A program made the position numbers and the translations under genes. Below are positions 8,267 to 16,690 of a stretch of DNA of 62,602 nucleotides, in pieces. The notes under the pieces are model-generated. The model did no database searches, was not told where the DNA came from, and saw nothing but the letters and a program-made list of their open reading frames with translations. Within the stretch, counting starts at the first letter, position 1. Each line of letters begins with the position of its first letter. The stretch spans positions 1 to 62,602 of the forward strand of contig JAKISF010000020.1 in assembly GCA_021648725.1 (NCBI GenBank), written 5' to 3'. The stretch comes from Bacteroidales bacterium. Lineage in GTDB: Bacteria > Bacteroidota > Bacteroidia > Bacteroidales > JAADGE01.

Positions 8267-8941
8267 TTATTTTTCTTTTAATAATACTTTGTCAATCATA
8301 CCGTATTTTACGGCTTCTTCAGAACGCATCCAGTAGTCTCTGTCAGAATCTTTTTCAATTTGCTTTAATGTTTTACCTGAATGTTTTGCAATTATATGAT
8401 AAAGTTCGTCTTTTAATTTTTTAATTTCATTAAAAGTAATTTCGATATCAGAGACTTGTCCTTGTGCACCACCCATAGGTTGATGAATCATTACTCTTGA
8501 ATGTTTTAATGCTGCACGTTTTCCTTTTTCTCCGGCAACCAAAAGAACTGCTGCCATTGATGCTGCCATACCCGTACACGTTGTTGCAACTTCGGAACTG
8601 ATATACTGCATTGTATCATAAATTCCGAGACCTGCATAAACACCTCCGCCGGGAGAATTTATATAAATTTGAATATCTTTTGAGGGGTCGGAAGATTCTA
8701 AGAAAAGCAATTGTGCTTGAATTATGTTTGCAACATATTCGTCAATAGGTAACCCCAGAAAAATTATTCTGTCCATCATTAAACGAGAAAATACGTCCAT
8801 TTGGGCAACATTCAGTTGTCGTTCTTCAATGATTGTAGGCGAAATATAGCTGCTTTGAACTGCTTTATAATATCTGTGAAGATTAAGGCTGCTTATACCT
8901 TTATGCTTTGTTGCATATTTGTTAAATTCATTGTTATCCAT
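8267..8941 (-). CDS. clpP: ATP-dependent Clp protease proteolytic subunit ClpP
   Basis: ClpP forms the tetradecameric serine-protease chamber of the Clp system. The 224-residue protein has the nucleophile in TGMAASMAA, the catalytic histidine in MIHQPMGG, and an aspartate in the DRDYWM segment typical of the family. It is somewhat longer at the N-terminus than the E. coli enzyme, as expected for a propeptide removed during maturation. It lies 6 bp after the tig stop codon and 23 bp before clpX, which supports one operon. Confidence 0.97.
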   Translation of the reverse strand: MDNNEFNKYATKHKGISSLNLHRYYKAVQSSYISPTIIEERQLNVAQMDVFSRLMMDRIIFLGLPIDEYVANIIQAQLLFLESSDPSKDIQIYINSPGGGVYAGLGIYDTMQYISSEVATTCTGMAASMAAVLLVAGEKGKRAALKHSRVMIHQPMGGAQGQVSDIEITFNEIKKLKDELYHIIAKHSGKTLKQIEKDSDRDYWMRSEEAVKYGMIDKVLLKEK

Positions 8942-8947
8942 TTTAAT

Positions 8948-10312
8948 TTATTTTTGTTCGTATAACTTTTTAAAATCGTCTAAAGATATTGCTTTTTCTT
9001 CTAATTTAGCATTTTCTTTAATATAATTTATTACTTTATTTTCAACGGCACGTTCTGCAAATCTGTTTCTGTCTTCTGCTTTTTCAAGATTTTTATCGAT
9101 AAAAGATGCCATTTGTTCTTCTGACATTGAATTTAAAGGTAAACCATATTGCATAAACTGTGCTTCGGTAAATTTTCTTGATTCTTGTCGTAATTCTTCT
9201 TCCGTAACTTTAAACTCTTGATTTTTAGAAATAGAGCTTTTTATAAGTTGCCAAATTGTATCTTTTTCAAACAGGGGATATTCTTTTTCTAAAATTTCAT
9301 CAGTAAGTTTACCTTCTTTATCGGTAGCTTTTAACCACTTTTTCATGAATTCTTCGGGTAATTTTACATCGGATTTTGATAATAATTTCTCTTTTGCATC
9401 CACTCCTAATCTGTATTCAGATTCATCTTTGTAAACTTTTTCAATATTTGCTTTGATTTTTTCTTTGTATTCTTCTTCTGTTTTTATTTTTTCATTTGCG
9501 AATACTTTATCAAAAAGTTCTTGGTTAATTTCAGCAGGGACATAATTTGTGATTTCAGATATTACGAATTGAAAGTGAGATTCAATTTCATCAACTTTTT
9601 CTTTATCAATTTTTAGAATTCCTGCAATTTCAGTATTATTCGGGAATGCTTTTTTGATATCAAAGGTTACTGTGTCATCAATTTTTGCACCTATAAATTT
9701 TTTCTTTTCTTTTTCATCTTTAATAATGTCTGTTGCAATCATTGTATCTTCCGAAAAAATTCCGTCTTGAATAACTTTGCCTTCTTTATCTGTTTGTATT
9801 ACATTACCTTTTACATAAGAAGTTCCTTCAATGGTATCTTTTTTTTCTGCTTTTGCAAATTGATTTCTGTGCCTTTCTATTTCATCGTTAATTAATTTAT
9901 CATCAATTTTAATTTTGTAATAAGGGATAGAAGTTTTTTTGTCTATTGTTAAATCAATTTTAGGAGCTAAACCTACATCAAATAAGAATTCGTGTTCTGT
10001 TTCATTAATAATATCAACAGGTTGTTGTTTGTCAGAAGGCAGAGGCTGACCTAATATATCTAATTTTTCGTCTATCAAATATTTTGTTAAACTTTCAGAT
10101 ACGAGTTTATCAACTTCTTGCATAACGATTTGGTTGCCGACCATTTTTTTTATTAAACCGATAGGAGCTTTCCCCGGTCTGAAACCTTTTATTTGAGCTT
10201 TTTTTCTGTATTCTTTTAATTCACTGTTTACTTTCGGCTCATAATCTTCAACATTTATTTTTAATGAAATAACTGAGTTTAACTCATCTTTTTCGGTTCT
10301 TGTAATATTCAT
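8948..10312 (-). CDS. tig: trigger factor, ribosome-associated chaperone
   Basis: Trigger factor binds at the ribosomal exit tunnel and shields nascent chains. The 454-residue protein carries the ribosome-docking signature GFRPGKAP near residues 43-50, followed by a central region corresponding to the FKBP-type domain and a long helical C-terminal region forming the substrate cradle. The central domain is poorly conserved in sequence, as is usual in Bacteroidota, so peptidyl-prolyl isomerase activity is uncertain. It heads the tig-clpP-clpX operon and lies 56 bp downstream of the tRNA-Leu gene, with the tRNA terminator in between. Confidence 0.96.
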   Translation of the reverse strand: MNITRTEKDELNSVISLKINVEDYEPKVNSELKEYRKKAQIKGFRPGKAPIGLIKKMVGNQIVMQEVDKLVSESLTKYLIDEKLDILGQPLPSDKQQPVDIINETEHEFLFDVGLAPKIDLTIDKKTSIPYYKIKIDDKLINDEIERHRNQFAKAEKKDTIEGTSYVKGNVIQTDKEGKVIQDGIFSEDTMIATDIIKDEKEKKKFIGAKIDDTVTFDIKKAFPNNTEIAGILKIDKEKVDEIESHFQFVISEITNYVPAEINQELFDKVFANEKIKTEEEYKEKIKANIEKVYKDESEYRLGVDAKEKLLSKSDVKLPEEFMKKWLKATDKEGKLTDEILEKEYPLFEKDTIWQLIKSSISKNQEFKVTEEELRQESRKFTEAQFMQYGLPLNSMSEEQMASFIDKNLEKAEDRNRFAERAVENKVINYIKENAKLEEKAISLDDFKKLYEQK

Positions 10313-10340
10313 AATTTACTTAATTATTTATATAAAATAA

Positions 10341-10367
10341 AATCCGCCTGCAAAATACAGGCGGATT
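10341..10367 (-). terminator. terminator of tRNA-Leu
   Basis: A 10-bp perfect stem (AATCCGCCTG and CAGGCGGATT) is followed on the minus strand by TTTTATTTT. It lies 2 bp beyond the tRNA 3' end. The stem includes ATCCGC, the same bases as the tRNA acceptor strand. Confidence 0.8.
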
Positions 10368-10368
10368 G

Positions 10369-10450
10369 TGCGGATGAAGGGACTCGAACCCCCACACCTT
10401 ACGGCACAAGATCCTAAGTCTAGCGTGTCTACCAATTTCACCACATCCGC
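10369..10450 (-). tRNA. tRNA-Leu, anticodon UAG
   Basis: The 82-nt minus-strand sequence folds as a class II tRNA. The acceptor pair is GCGGATG with CATCCGC and discriminator A. The D-arm contains AAATTGGTAGAC, the anticodon loop CTTAGGA gives UAG (reading CUA and related leucine codons), there is a variable arm around TGCCGTAAGGTG, and the T-arm has GGTTCGAGTC. CCA is not encoded, as is common in this phylum. The anticodon stem CTAGA/TCTTG has a T-T mismatch at the second pair. Confidence 0.95.
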
Positions 10451-10462
10451 ATTTTGCGTTTG

Positions 10463-10492
10463 CAAAAGTACTTTATTTTTTTTTTATACAAA
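10463..10492 (-). promoter_or_regulatory. promoter of tRNA-Leu
   Basis: On the minus strand TTTG (10489-10492) and TACTTTTG (10463-10470) are separated by 18 bp. This is a near-consensus Bacteroidota promoter (TTTG-N19-21-TAnnTTTG) placed directly upstream of the tRNA. Confidence 0.65.
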
Positions 10493-10546
10493 ACTTTTAC
10501 AGAATTTTTTCTTATGATTTAATTCCCTCTGAGGTTTTTAACAACA

Positions 10547-12487
10547 TCAAATTATTTTAAATTCAGTACGCCTGTTATTTTTTCTGCCTTTTTCGGTATT
10601 ATTTGTGTCGATAGGTAATAGGCTTCCGTAGCCTTTATATATTATTCTGTTTTCAGAAATTCCTTTTGAGATTAAATAATCGTAAACTGCTTTTGCTCTG
10701 TTCAGGGAAAGTTGTTTGTTGTGTGTTTCGTTTCCGGTATTATCTGTGTGTCCGCTTATTTCTGCTCTTAATTTTTGATTGGTTTGTAAGAAACTATATA
10801 GTTTTTCAAGTTCGGATAGTGATTTCTCTTCTAATTTATATGAATCGACTTCAAAGAAAATGTTTTTTAAAATTGTTTTTTTGCCTTTTCGGATAGGAGA
10901 GAGGGGAATGTCAAAACGGTAAACTTTTAATGAGTCTGAACTTTTTGTTAATGAAAATGATTCGGAATAAAATAAATATCCTTCTTTTGAAACATTAAAG
11001 GCATAATCTTGTCCTGCCGGAATACAAATTAGAAATTCTCCTGTTTCTTTATCGGAAATTGATTGAGCAACGGTTGAATTGTTTGAGAGGTTAATTAATT
11101 TTATGTTTGCATCTAATTTTTCAACTGATTCGGCATTATATACAATTCCTTTGATATAAGTAACTTTGTGCGGTTGGTTCTCGGGTGTAAGTTCAAAAGT
11201 ATATAGGTCTAAGCCTCCGAATTTTGATTTTTTTGAAGATGCATAATATGCTTTGTTTCCTTTTGCGTTTATAGTTAGGCTTACCTCTTCATCAAATGTA
11301 TTAATAGGGTAACCTAAGTTTTTTGCTTTGCCGAAATTACCGGAACTGTCTTTTCTTGATAAAAATAAATCTTGTTTTCCTAATCCGAGATGCCCGTTTG
11401 ATGCAAAATATAAAGTTTTATTATCGTAATGGATAAAAGGTGATTGGTCATGACCTTTTGTGTTAATTGAATTGCCGAGATTTACCGGTTTTGTCCAAGT
11501 GTTATCTTCTTGAAGTTCGGTTTTCCAAATATCAATTTTACCTTTTCCGCCGGGACGGTTGGATGCAAAGTACAAAGTTTTTCCGTCGGCTGAAAAAGAA
11601 GGTTGAGATTCCCAATATTTTGAATTTACGACAGCACCGAGATTTTCCGGTTGCGACCAGTTATCACCGGTTTTGTGAGAAACAAAAATATCGCAACTTC
11701 CGTATGTTTTTCCGTGATAACTTTTGCCGCTTTCGTATTCGCAAGAAGTAAAAAAAAGTGTTTTTCCGTCTGCCGAAATGCTTTGTGCTCCTTCGTTTCC
11801 TATTGTGTTTAAAGGTTCGCCCAATGCTGTTGCTTTTTTGAAGGTATTATTTTCTTTTTCTGAAATAAAAAAATCTTCCTGCATTTCTAAAGTGCCGTCG
11901 TCATATCTTTTTCCTGAGCCGATTAAACGTGTATAAATTAATGTTTGTTCATCAGCTGTTATGGCAGGTAAATATTCGTTATATTCTGAGTTAATGTTTT
12001 TTCCTAAGTTAACAGGTTTGAAATTTACGGGATTTTTAATTGCATTTATTCCGAAGTCGCATCTTTTTATATAATTTTTTGTTTGAGGTGCATATCTTCC
12101 GGAAGTGTCATGTTTTTTTAGTTCAAGTAAATGTCTTTTTGCATCTTCATATTTTCCTATTGATAATTCGGTTTTTGCAAGAGTAAAATATGCCATTGAA
12201 CTTTTTTGCGGATTAATTGCTATTGCTTTTTTTAATGTCAGAATTTTATATGCAGGACGTTTTGTTTCGTCATATATGTCTGATAATAAATAATATACTT
12301 CTATGAAATTTTTGTCTTTTGAAATAGCTTGTTCCGACCAGTAAATTGCTTTTTCGTAATTGTAGGCATTATAATAGCTGTATGCCTTATTGAAATATTC
12401 AATTGCTTTTTTATTTTTAGTCGATAAATTTTGGGAGAGTAATTGTCCGCAAGAGAATATTAGCAGTATAAATATAAACTTCTTCAT
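10547..12487 (-). CDS. PorE-like TPR / beta-propeller / OmpA-C peptidoglycan-binding protein
   Basis: The predicted protein has about 646 residues. The domains in order are a signal peptide (MKKFIFILLIFSCGQLLSQ), TPR repeats (to about 150), a WD40/PD40-like propeller (about 165-440) with repeated SADGKTLYF-type blades, a carboxypeptidase-regulatory-like beta domain (about 445-530), and an OmpA-C domain at the end with NKQLSLNRAKAVYDYL and RRTEFKI. This exact order is that of PorE of Porphyromonas gingivalis, which links the type IX secretion machinery to peptidoglycan, although several Bacteroidota paralogues share it. I chose the Met at 12487 because it starts the signal peptide. The frame is open to 12523, but that would overlap the upstream gene. 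The gene at 12499-13095 lies 11 bp upstream. Confidence 0.8.
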   Translation of the reverse strand: MKKFIFILLIFSCGQLLSQNLSTKNKKAIEYFNKAYSYYNAYNYEKAIYWSEQAISKDKNFIEVYYLLSDIYDETKRPAYKILTLKKAIAINPQKSSMAYFTLAKTELSIGKYEDAKRHLLELKKHDTSGRYAPQTKNYIKRCDFGINAIKNPVNFKPVNLGKNINSEYNEYLPAITADEQTLIYTRLIGSGKRYDDGTLEMQEDFFISEKENNTFKKATALGEPLNTIGNEGAQSISADGKTLFFTSCEYESGKSYHGKTYGSCDIFVSHKTGDNWSQPENLGAVVNSKYWESQPSFSADGKTLYFASNRPGGKGKIDIWKTELQEDNTWTKPVNLGNSINTKGHDQSPFIHYDNKTLYFASNGHLGLGKQDLFLSRKDSSGNFGKAKNLGYPINTFDEEVSLTINAKGNKAYYASSKKSKFGGLDLYTFELTPENQPHKVTYIKGIVYNAESVEKLDANIKLINLSNNSTVAQSISDKETGEFLICIPAGQDYAFNVSKEGYLFYSESFSLTKSSDSLKVYRFDIPLSPIRKGKKTILKNIFFEVDSYKLEEKSLSELEKLYSFLQTNQKLRAEISGHTDNTGNETHNKQLSLNRAKAVYDYLISKGISENRIIYKGYGSLLPIDTNNTEKGRKNNRRTEFKII

Positions 12488-12498
12488 TTTTTTTGATA

Positions 12499-13095
12499 TT
12501 ATCTGAAACTCGGGCAATCGCAACCTTTGCCGTTCGGATCGGGAATGTCGATTCTAACGCCGAAACTTATTGCAAGAGAACGAGAATGTGAATGATTTAA
12601 AGTTATTGCTAAATCAACTTTTTTTGATAAATAATAGTTGTATTCAACCATTCCGCTCAGCCATCCTATTTTATACATTGCATTTTTTCCTATTATATAA
12701 TTATCTTCGTTTACAAAATTTTCAATACTTGTTTTGTCGGTATCATAAAAAATAGCAGAACCGACACCGAAATAGAGAGAATGTTTAAAATGTTTGAATA
12801 ATTTATATCTTAACAGAACTTGGCTGTAACCGGAAAGTAAATTGAACCTGTCGTTCATAACAGCGGTTGTTGCTCTGAAAGATAAGTTTTTAATTAAAAA
12901 TCTGTCATAAGACATTATTATTCCGGGTTCAAAAGTTACATAACCTTTATTATCAAATGAGTTTTGATGAAGCGGAAGGTTTTGTTCTGCAAAAGGGTGG
13001 GTGCTGACTGTTAACAGCCCGGCAGAGAAGCTGCTTTGTGCAGAGATAATTCCTAAATTTAATATCAGAAAAATTATTGTAAAGATAATTCTCAT
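12499..13095 (-). CDS. small outer-membrane beta-barrel-like protein
   Basis: A 198-residue protein with a signal peptide (MRIIFTIIFLILNLGIISAQ) and a body of alternating hydrophobic and polar residues typical of outer-membrane strands. It ends in an unusual cysteine-containing tail, GCDCPSFR. I do not recognise the family with certainty. It could be an outer-membrane partner of the PorE-like protein encoded immediately downstream, as PorP/SprF-type proteins often sit beside such OmpA proteins, but at 198 residues it is shorter than PorP. A -7 element (TAAATTTG) lies at 13112-13119 on the minus strand. Confidence 0.55.
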   Translation of the reverse strand: MRIIFTIIFLILNLGIISAQSSFSAGLLTVSTHPFAEQNLPLHQNSFDNKGYVTFEPGIIMSYDRFLIKNLSFRATTAVMNDRFNLLSGYSQVLLRYKLFKHFKHSLYFGVGSAIFYDTDKTSIENFVNEDNYIIGKNAMYKIGWLSGMVEYNYYLSKKVDLAITLNHSHSRSLAISFGVRIDIPDPNGKGCDCPSFR

Positions 13096-13121
13096 TAGTT
13101 TTAGATTTATACAAATTTATT

Positions 13122-13161
13122 AAAAAAAAAGGATACATTTATTATAAACGCATCCTTTTCA
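13122..13161 (-). terminator. terminator after the small membrane protein gene
   Basis: On the minus strand GAAAAGGATGC pairs with GTATCCTTTT across an AT-rich loop and is followed by a T run. It separates the gene at 13183-13410 from the outer-membrane protein gene. Confidence 0.65.
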
Positions 13162-13182
13162 TTAAAATTTTACGGATAGAAT

Positions 13183-13410
13183 CTAACAATCGGAACAAGT
13201 CGGTTGAGACCAAGATTTTTGTTTGTAGTTTTTATCCAAAACAGCTTGCTCGGTTTTAATACAATATATTTTTTTCTTTCTTAAAGACTTATTGTGTCCG
13301 ACGCGAGTTTCGGGAAAAGCTTTCTTTTTTGAAAAAAAAGTTTGTATGCCGAGACCGATTAATGCTATTCCGATTAATGCTAAGGATAGTATGAATATTG
13401 TTAAAAACAT
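13183..13410 (-). CDS. small single-span membrane protein with Cys motif
   Basis: A 75-residue protein with one N-terminal membrane helix (about residues 3-25), a basic junction FFSKKK, then the motif FPETRVGHNKSLRKK and a C-terminal CSDC. The arrangement of a single span followed by a short cysteine-bearing tail resembles small membrane proteins widespread in Bacteroidota that carry an FPE-x-x-VG-x-N-K motif and are usually annotated only as membrane or secreted protein. A remote similarity in layout to NqrM was considered but the cysteine pattern does not match. A perfect -7 element (TAACTTTG) lies at 13433-13440 on the minus strand. The function is unknown. Confidence 0.65.
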   Translation of the reverse strand: MFLTIFILSLALIGIALIGLGIQTFFSKKKAFPETRVGHNKSLRKKKIYCIKTEQAVLDKNYKQKSWSQPTCSDC

Positions 13411-13447
13411 GATTTTTAATTTTAAATTTTTGCAAAGTTACGATATA

Positions 13448-15478
13448 TTAACTGATTGTTGAACCGTTTTCAAACTTTTCTTCCGGAGAAACAAATGATA
13501 GCTTTCCGTCAGGGTTTTCTGCCATTAAAATCATTCCTTGCGATTCAATACCTTTTAACTTACGAGGTGCAAGATTTACAAGTACTTGAACTTGTTTGCC
13601 TATAATTTCTTCGGGTTTGTAATATTCTGCAATACCTGAGACAACAGTTCTTTTGTCAACTCCTGTATCAAGTGTTATTTTCAATAACTTCTTTGTTTTT
13701 TTTACTTTTTCGGCTTCAATAATTGTTGCCGTTCTGATGTCAAGTTTTTGAAAATCGTCAAATGTTATTGTTTCTTTAACTGAAGGAAGCTTAATATTTT
13801 CTTTTGCGTTATCTTCTTTTGTTTTTAAAAGTTTTTTAATTTGAAATTCTATTTCTTTGTCTTCAATTTTTTGAAACAGAAGTTCAGGTTCATTTACTAT
13901 ATGACCGGGTTTAAGGATTTCTTTATTTGCATCTTCCCAGCTTATTTTATCAACATTTAACAGTTCTGTTAATTTTTTTGCTGTGAAAGGCATAAACGGT
14001 TCAACTAATACTGACAAACTTGCAGTTAATTGCAATGAAACATATATAATTGTTTTAACACGCTCTGTATCAGTTTTTATCATATGCCAAGGCTCTGTGT
14101 CGGCAAGATATTTGTTTCCGATTCTTGCCAAATTCATAACATCTTTCAGGGCTTCCCTGAATTTGTAATTTTCAATATTTTGCTCAATGCTTTCTTTTAT
14201 TTTTTTAATTTCTGAGAGCACAGTTTTGTCTTCTTTTGTATATTCTCCGGGAGTCGGAACTTTTTTGTCGTAATATTTTTTTGTAAGAACCAAAGTTCTG
14301 TTTACGAAATTTCCGAAAATATTAACTAATTCGCTGTTGTTTCTTTCTTGAAAATCTTTCCATGTAAAATCGCTGTCTCTTGTTTCAGGAGCAATTGCCG
14401 TAAGTACGTATCTTAAAACATCTTGCTTGTCTTTAAAGTCTTTAAGGTATTCATGCAGCCAAACAGCCCAGTTTCTTGAAGTTGAAATTTTATCGTTTTC
14501 CAAATTTAAAAAAGCATTTGCAGGAACATTGTCAGGCAGAATATAAGAACCTTCGGCTTTAAGCATTGCGGGGAATATTATGCAATGAAAAACGATATTA
14601 TCTTTTCCTATAAAATGTACCAACTTCGTTTCGGGGTCTTTCCAGTATTTCTCCCAGTTTTCTGTAACCTCTTTTGTTGCAGATATATAGCCTATCGGAG
14701 CATCAAACCAAACATATAAAACTTTACCTTTTGCATTTTCAACAGGAACGGGAACTCCCCAGTTTAAATCTCGACTTACGGCTCTTGCATGTAAACCGGA
14801 ATCAAGCCAAGATTTACATTGTCCGTAAACATTCGGTTTCCATTCTTTGTGATCTTCCAAAATCCATTTTCTCAGGAAGGGTTCATGTTTATCCAAAGGT
14901 AAATACCAATGTTTTGTTTCTTTCAAACTTAGTTCTGAACCGCTTATTGTTGATTTCGGATTAATAAGTTCGGTAGGACTTAAAGCACTTCCGCATTTTT
15001 CACATTGGTCTCCGTATGCTTCTTCGTTTCCGCATTTCGGGCAGGTACCTTTTATATATCTGTCGGCAAGAAATTGGTTTTCTTGTGTGTCAAAATATTG
15101 TTCGGTAGTTTTTTCAATGAATTTGCCCTCATCATTTAACTTTTTAAAAAAGTCGGAAGCTGTTTCGTGATGAATTTTATTGCTGGTTCTTGAGTATATA
15201 TCAACTGAAATTCCAAACTCTTTGAAAGAATTTTTAATAATATTATGATATCTGTCAACAACTTCTTGCGGGGAAATTCCTTCTTTCTTTGCTTTTAAAG
15301 TAATCGGTACACCGTGTTCATCGGAACCGCAAACCCATTTTACGTCTTCTCCTCTTAATCTTAAATATCGTACATAAATATCGGAAGGTATGTAAACACC
15401 TGCCAAATGTCCAATGTGGACAGGTCCGTTTGCATAGGGCAGGGCGGATGTTACCATGTATCTTTTATAGTCAGGCAT
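13448..15478 (-). CDS. metG: methionyl-tRNA synthetase
   Basis: This enzyme charges tRNA-Met for translation. The 676-residue protein has the class I signature HIGH in [10 protein letters not shown], a zinc knuckle with CPKC and CEKC, a KMSKS-type loop in the variant form KISTS, and a C-terminal Trbp111-like tRNA-binding domain (about residues 575-676, with [12 protein letters not shown] and LVNLAPRKL), as in the dimeric bacterial enzymes. The reading frame is open to 15565, but I chose the ATG at 15478. [18 protein letters not shown] is the usual opening of the family, and a -7 promoter element lies at 15514-15521, inside the longer frame. Confidence 0.97.
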   Translation of the reverse strand: MPDYKRYMVTSALPYANGPVHIGHLAGVYIPSDIYVRYLRLRGEDVKWVCGSDEHGVPITLKAKKEGISPQEVVDRYHNIIKNSFKEFGISVDIYSRTSNKIHHETASDFFKKLNDEGKFIEKTTEQYFDTQENQFLADRYIKGTCPKCGNEEAYGDQCEKCGSALSPTELINPKSTISGSELSLKETKHWYLPLDKHEPFLRKWILEDHKEWKPNVYGQCKSWLDSGLHARAVSRDLNWGVPVPVENAKGKVLYVWFDAPIGYISATKEVTENWEKYWKDPETKLVHFIGKDNIVFHCIIFPAMLKAEGSYILPDNVPANAFLNLENDKISTSRNWAVWLHEYLKDFKDKQDVLRYVLTAIAPETRDSDFTWKDFQERNNSELVNIFGNFVNRTLVLTKKYYDKKVPTPGEYTKEDKTVLSEIKKIKESIEQNIENYKFREALKDVMNLARIGNKYLADTEPWHMIKTDTERVKTIIYVSLQLTASLSVLVEPFMPFTAKKLTELLNVDKISWEDANKEILKPGHIVNEPELLFQKIEDKEIEFQIKKLLKTKEDNAKENIKLPSVKETITFDDFQKLDIRTATIIEAEKVKKTKKLLKITLDTGVDKRTVVSGIAEYYKPEEIIGKQVQVLVNLAPRKLKGIESQGMILMAENPDGKLSFVSPEEKFENGSTIS

Positions 15479-15513
15479 AATTACTAAATTTGATATTTTA
15501 AATAAATAACTGA

Positions 15514-15521
15514 CAAAAGTA
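15514..15521 (-). promoter_or_regulatory. -7 promoter element of metG
   Basis: On the minus strand this reads TACTTTTG, matching TAnnTTTG. It lies 35 bp upstream of the chosen metG start and within the longer open frame, so it helps decide the start. No clear -33 TTTG is visible. Confidence 0.45.
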
Positions 15522-15665
15522 TCTTTTTTTGCTGAAAATATATGAATAAATCGCAATATTGTCATGTTTTTTTATGTTATTTGCAAAAAATATTGAAAGG
15601 CATATTGTTTGATATGTTAATTCAAATGTAAATAACAAAATATCTAAATAATTTAATACAACAAA

Positions 15666-16037
15666 ATGGCAAAAGTAGAATTTTTAAACGAAGAATCGTT
15701 TAAGGCAAATGTTTTCGATTACGAAAAAAATAAAGATTGGAAATACGAAGGTAATGTTCCGTGTTTAATTGATTTTTATGCAGATTGGTGTCAACCTTGT
15801 AAAATGGTTGCTCCTATACTTGATGAACTTCAAGCAGAATACGGAGACACAATTCAAATTTATAAAATTGATACGGAAGTAGAAAGAAATCTTGCAGGAA
15901 TGTTTGGAGTACAAAGTATTCCGTCGTTATTATTTGTACCTAAAGAAGGGCAACCGCAAATGGCTGCAGGTGCTTTACCGAAAGAAACTTTTGAGAAAGC
16001 TATTTCGGATGTTCTCGGTGTTGAAAAACCGGCATAA
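15666..16037 (+). CDS. thioredoxin (cytoplasmic)
   Basis: A 123-residue thioredoxin with the redox centre WCQPCK near residue 40, the preceding IDFYADWC strand, and the cis-proline segment SIPSLLFVP. It has no signal peptide, so it is expected in the cytoplasm. The N-terminal segment VEFLNEESFKANVFDYEKN is shared almost word for word with the second thioredoxin at 16142-16567, so the two are tandem duplicates. Such thioredoxins act as general disulfide reductases. A hairpin terminator follows, which suggests that the two copies are transcribed separately. Confidence 0.93.
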   Translation: MAKVEFLNEESFKANVFDYEKNKDWKYEGNVPCLIDFYADWCQPCKMVAPILDELQAEYGDTIQIYKIDTEVERNLAGMFGVQSIPSLLFVPKEGQPQMAAGALPKETFEKAISDVLGVEKPA

Positions 16038-16047
16038 ATTATTTCTT

Positions 16048-16080
16048 GAAAGCCGTTGAAATCCAGCGGTTTTCTTTTTA
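16048..16080 (+). terminator. terminator after the first thioredoxin gene
   Basis: An 11-bp stem (GAAAGCCGTTG and CAGCGGTTTTC, with two G-U pairs) is followed by TTTTT. It lies 10 bp after the stop codon. Confidence 0.7.
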
Positions 16081-16141
16081 CGGTAATTTTTTGGTATAAT
16101 TATCGTTATATTGTAATTGGTATATTAACACTTAAAATCAA

Positions 16142-16567
16142 ATGACAATGAAAAAGATTATGATTACAAGTTTATTCCTTTTGGGAATATTATATAGTTT
16201 TTCGCAAAAAGTAACATTTTTAGACGAAGCAACATTTAAAGCAAATGTTTGGAATTATGAAAAAAATGCAACTTGGAAGTTCGAAGGTAACAAACCTATG
16301 ATTATTGATTTTTATGCTGACTGGTGCAGACCTTGTAAAATGATTGCTCCGCATTTAAAAGATATTCAAGCCGAATACGGAAGTAAACTTCAGGTTTATA
16401 AAATTAATACGGATAAAAACCCGAACTTGGCAAACTTATTTAAAGTAAGAAGTATTCCTACATTATTATTTGTACCTGCCAACGGTGAGTATAAACAAAT
16501 TGTGGGGTACAGAAGTAAAGAGCAATTTGAAGAACTTGTTTCAAATATTTTGAAAGTAGAAAAATAG
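16142..16567 (+). CDS. thioredoxin-like protein, exported
   Basis: A 141-residue paralogue of the thioredoxin at 15666-16037, with an added signal peptide (KKIMITSLFLLGILYSFSQ), so it should work in the periplasm. The redox centre is WCRPCK and the cis-proline segment is SIPTLLFVP. Two ATG codons (16142 and 16148) both fit the signal peptide and I cannot decide between them. In the periplasm such proteins reduce or isomerise disulfides or serve cytochrome maturation, but no partner gene is nearby. A terminator hairpin follows. Confidence 0.88.
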   Translation: MTMKKIMITSLFLLGILYSFSQKVTFLDEATFKANVWNYEKNATWKFEGNKPMIIDFYADWCRPCKMIAPHLKDIQAEYGSKLQVYKINTDKNPNLANLFKVRSIPTLLFVPANGEYKQIVGYRSKEQFEELVSNILKVEK

Positions 16568-16587
16568 TTTTTTAAAAATATTCTAAA

Positions 16588-16621
16588 TTAAAAGTTGTTT
16601 TATTTAAAGCAACTTTTTTTA
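16588..16621 (+). terminator. terminator after the second thioredoxin gene
   Basis: An 8-bp stem (AAAAGTTG and CAACTTTT) is followed by a T run. It lies about 20 bp after the stop codon. Confidence 0.7.
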
Positions 16622-16690
16622 TGTGTTAATTTTTGGTAAATCTTTTTTTGAATATTAAATTTGACCCGAGAGGAAATACAAGTTTACTAT

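Noticed and set aside
13183-13410. NqrM-like maturation factor
   Set aside because: The size and single membrane span fit, but the cysteine spacing does not, and no nqr genes are nearby.
15479-15565. 29-residue N-terminal extension of methionyl-tRNA synthetase
   Set aside because: A promoter element lies inside it, and the family normally starts just before the ALPYANG segment.
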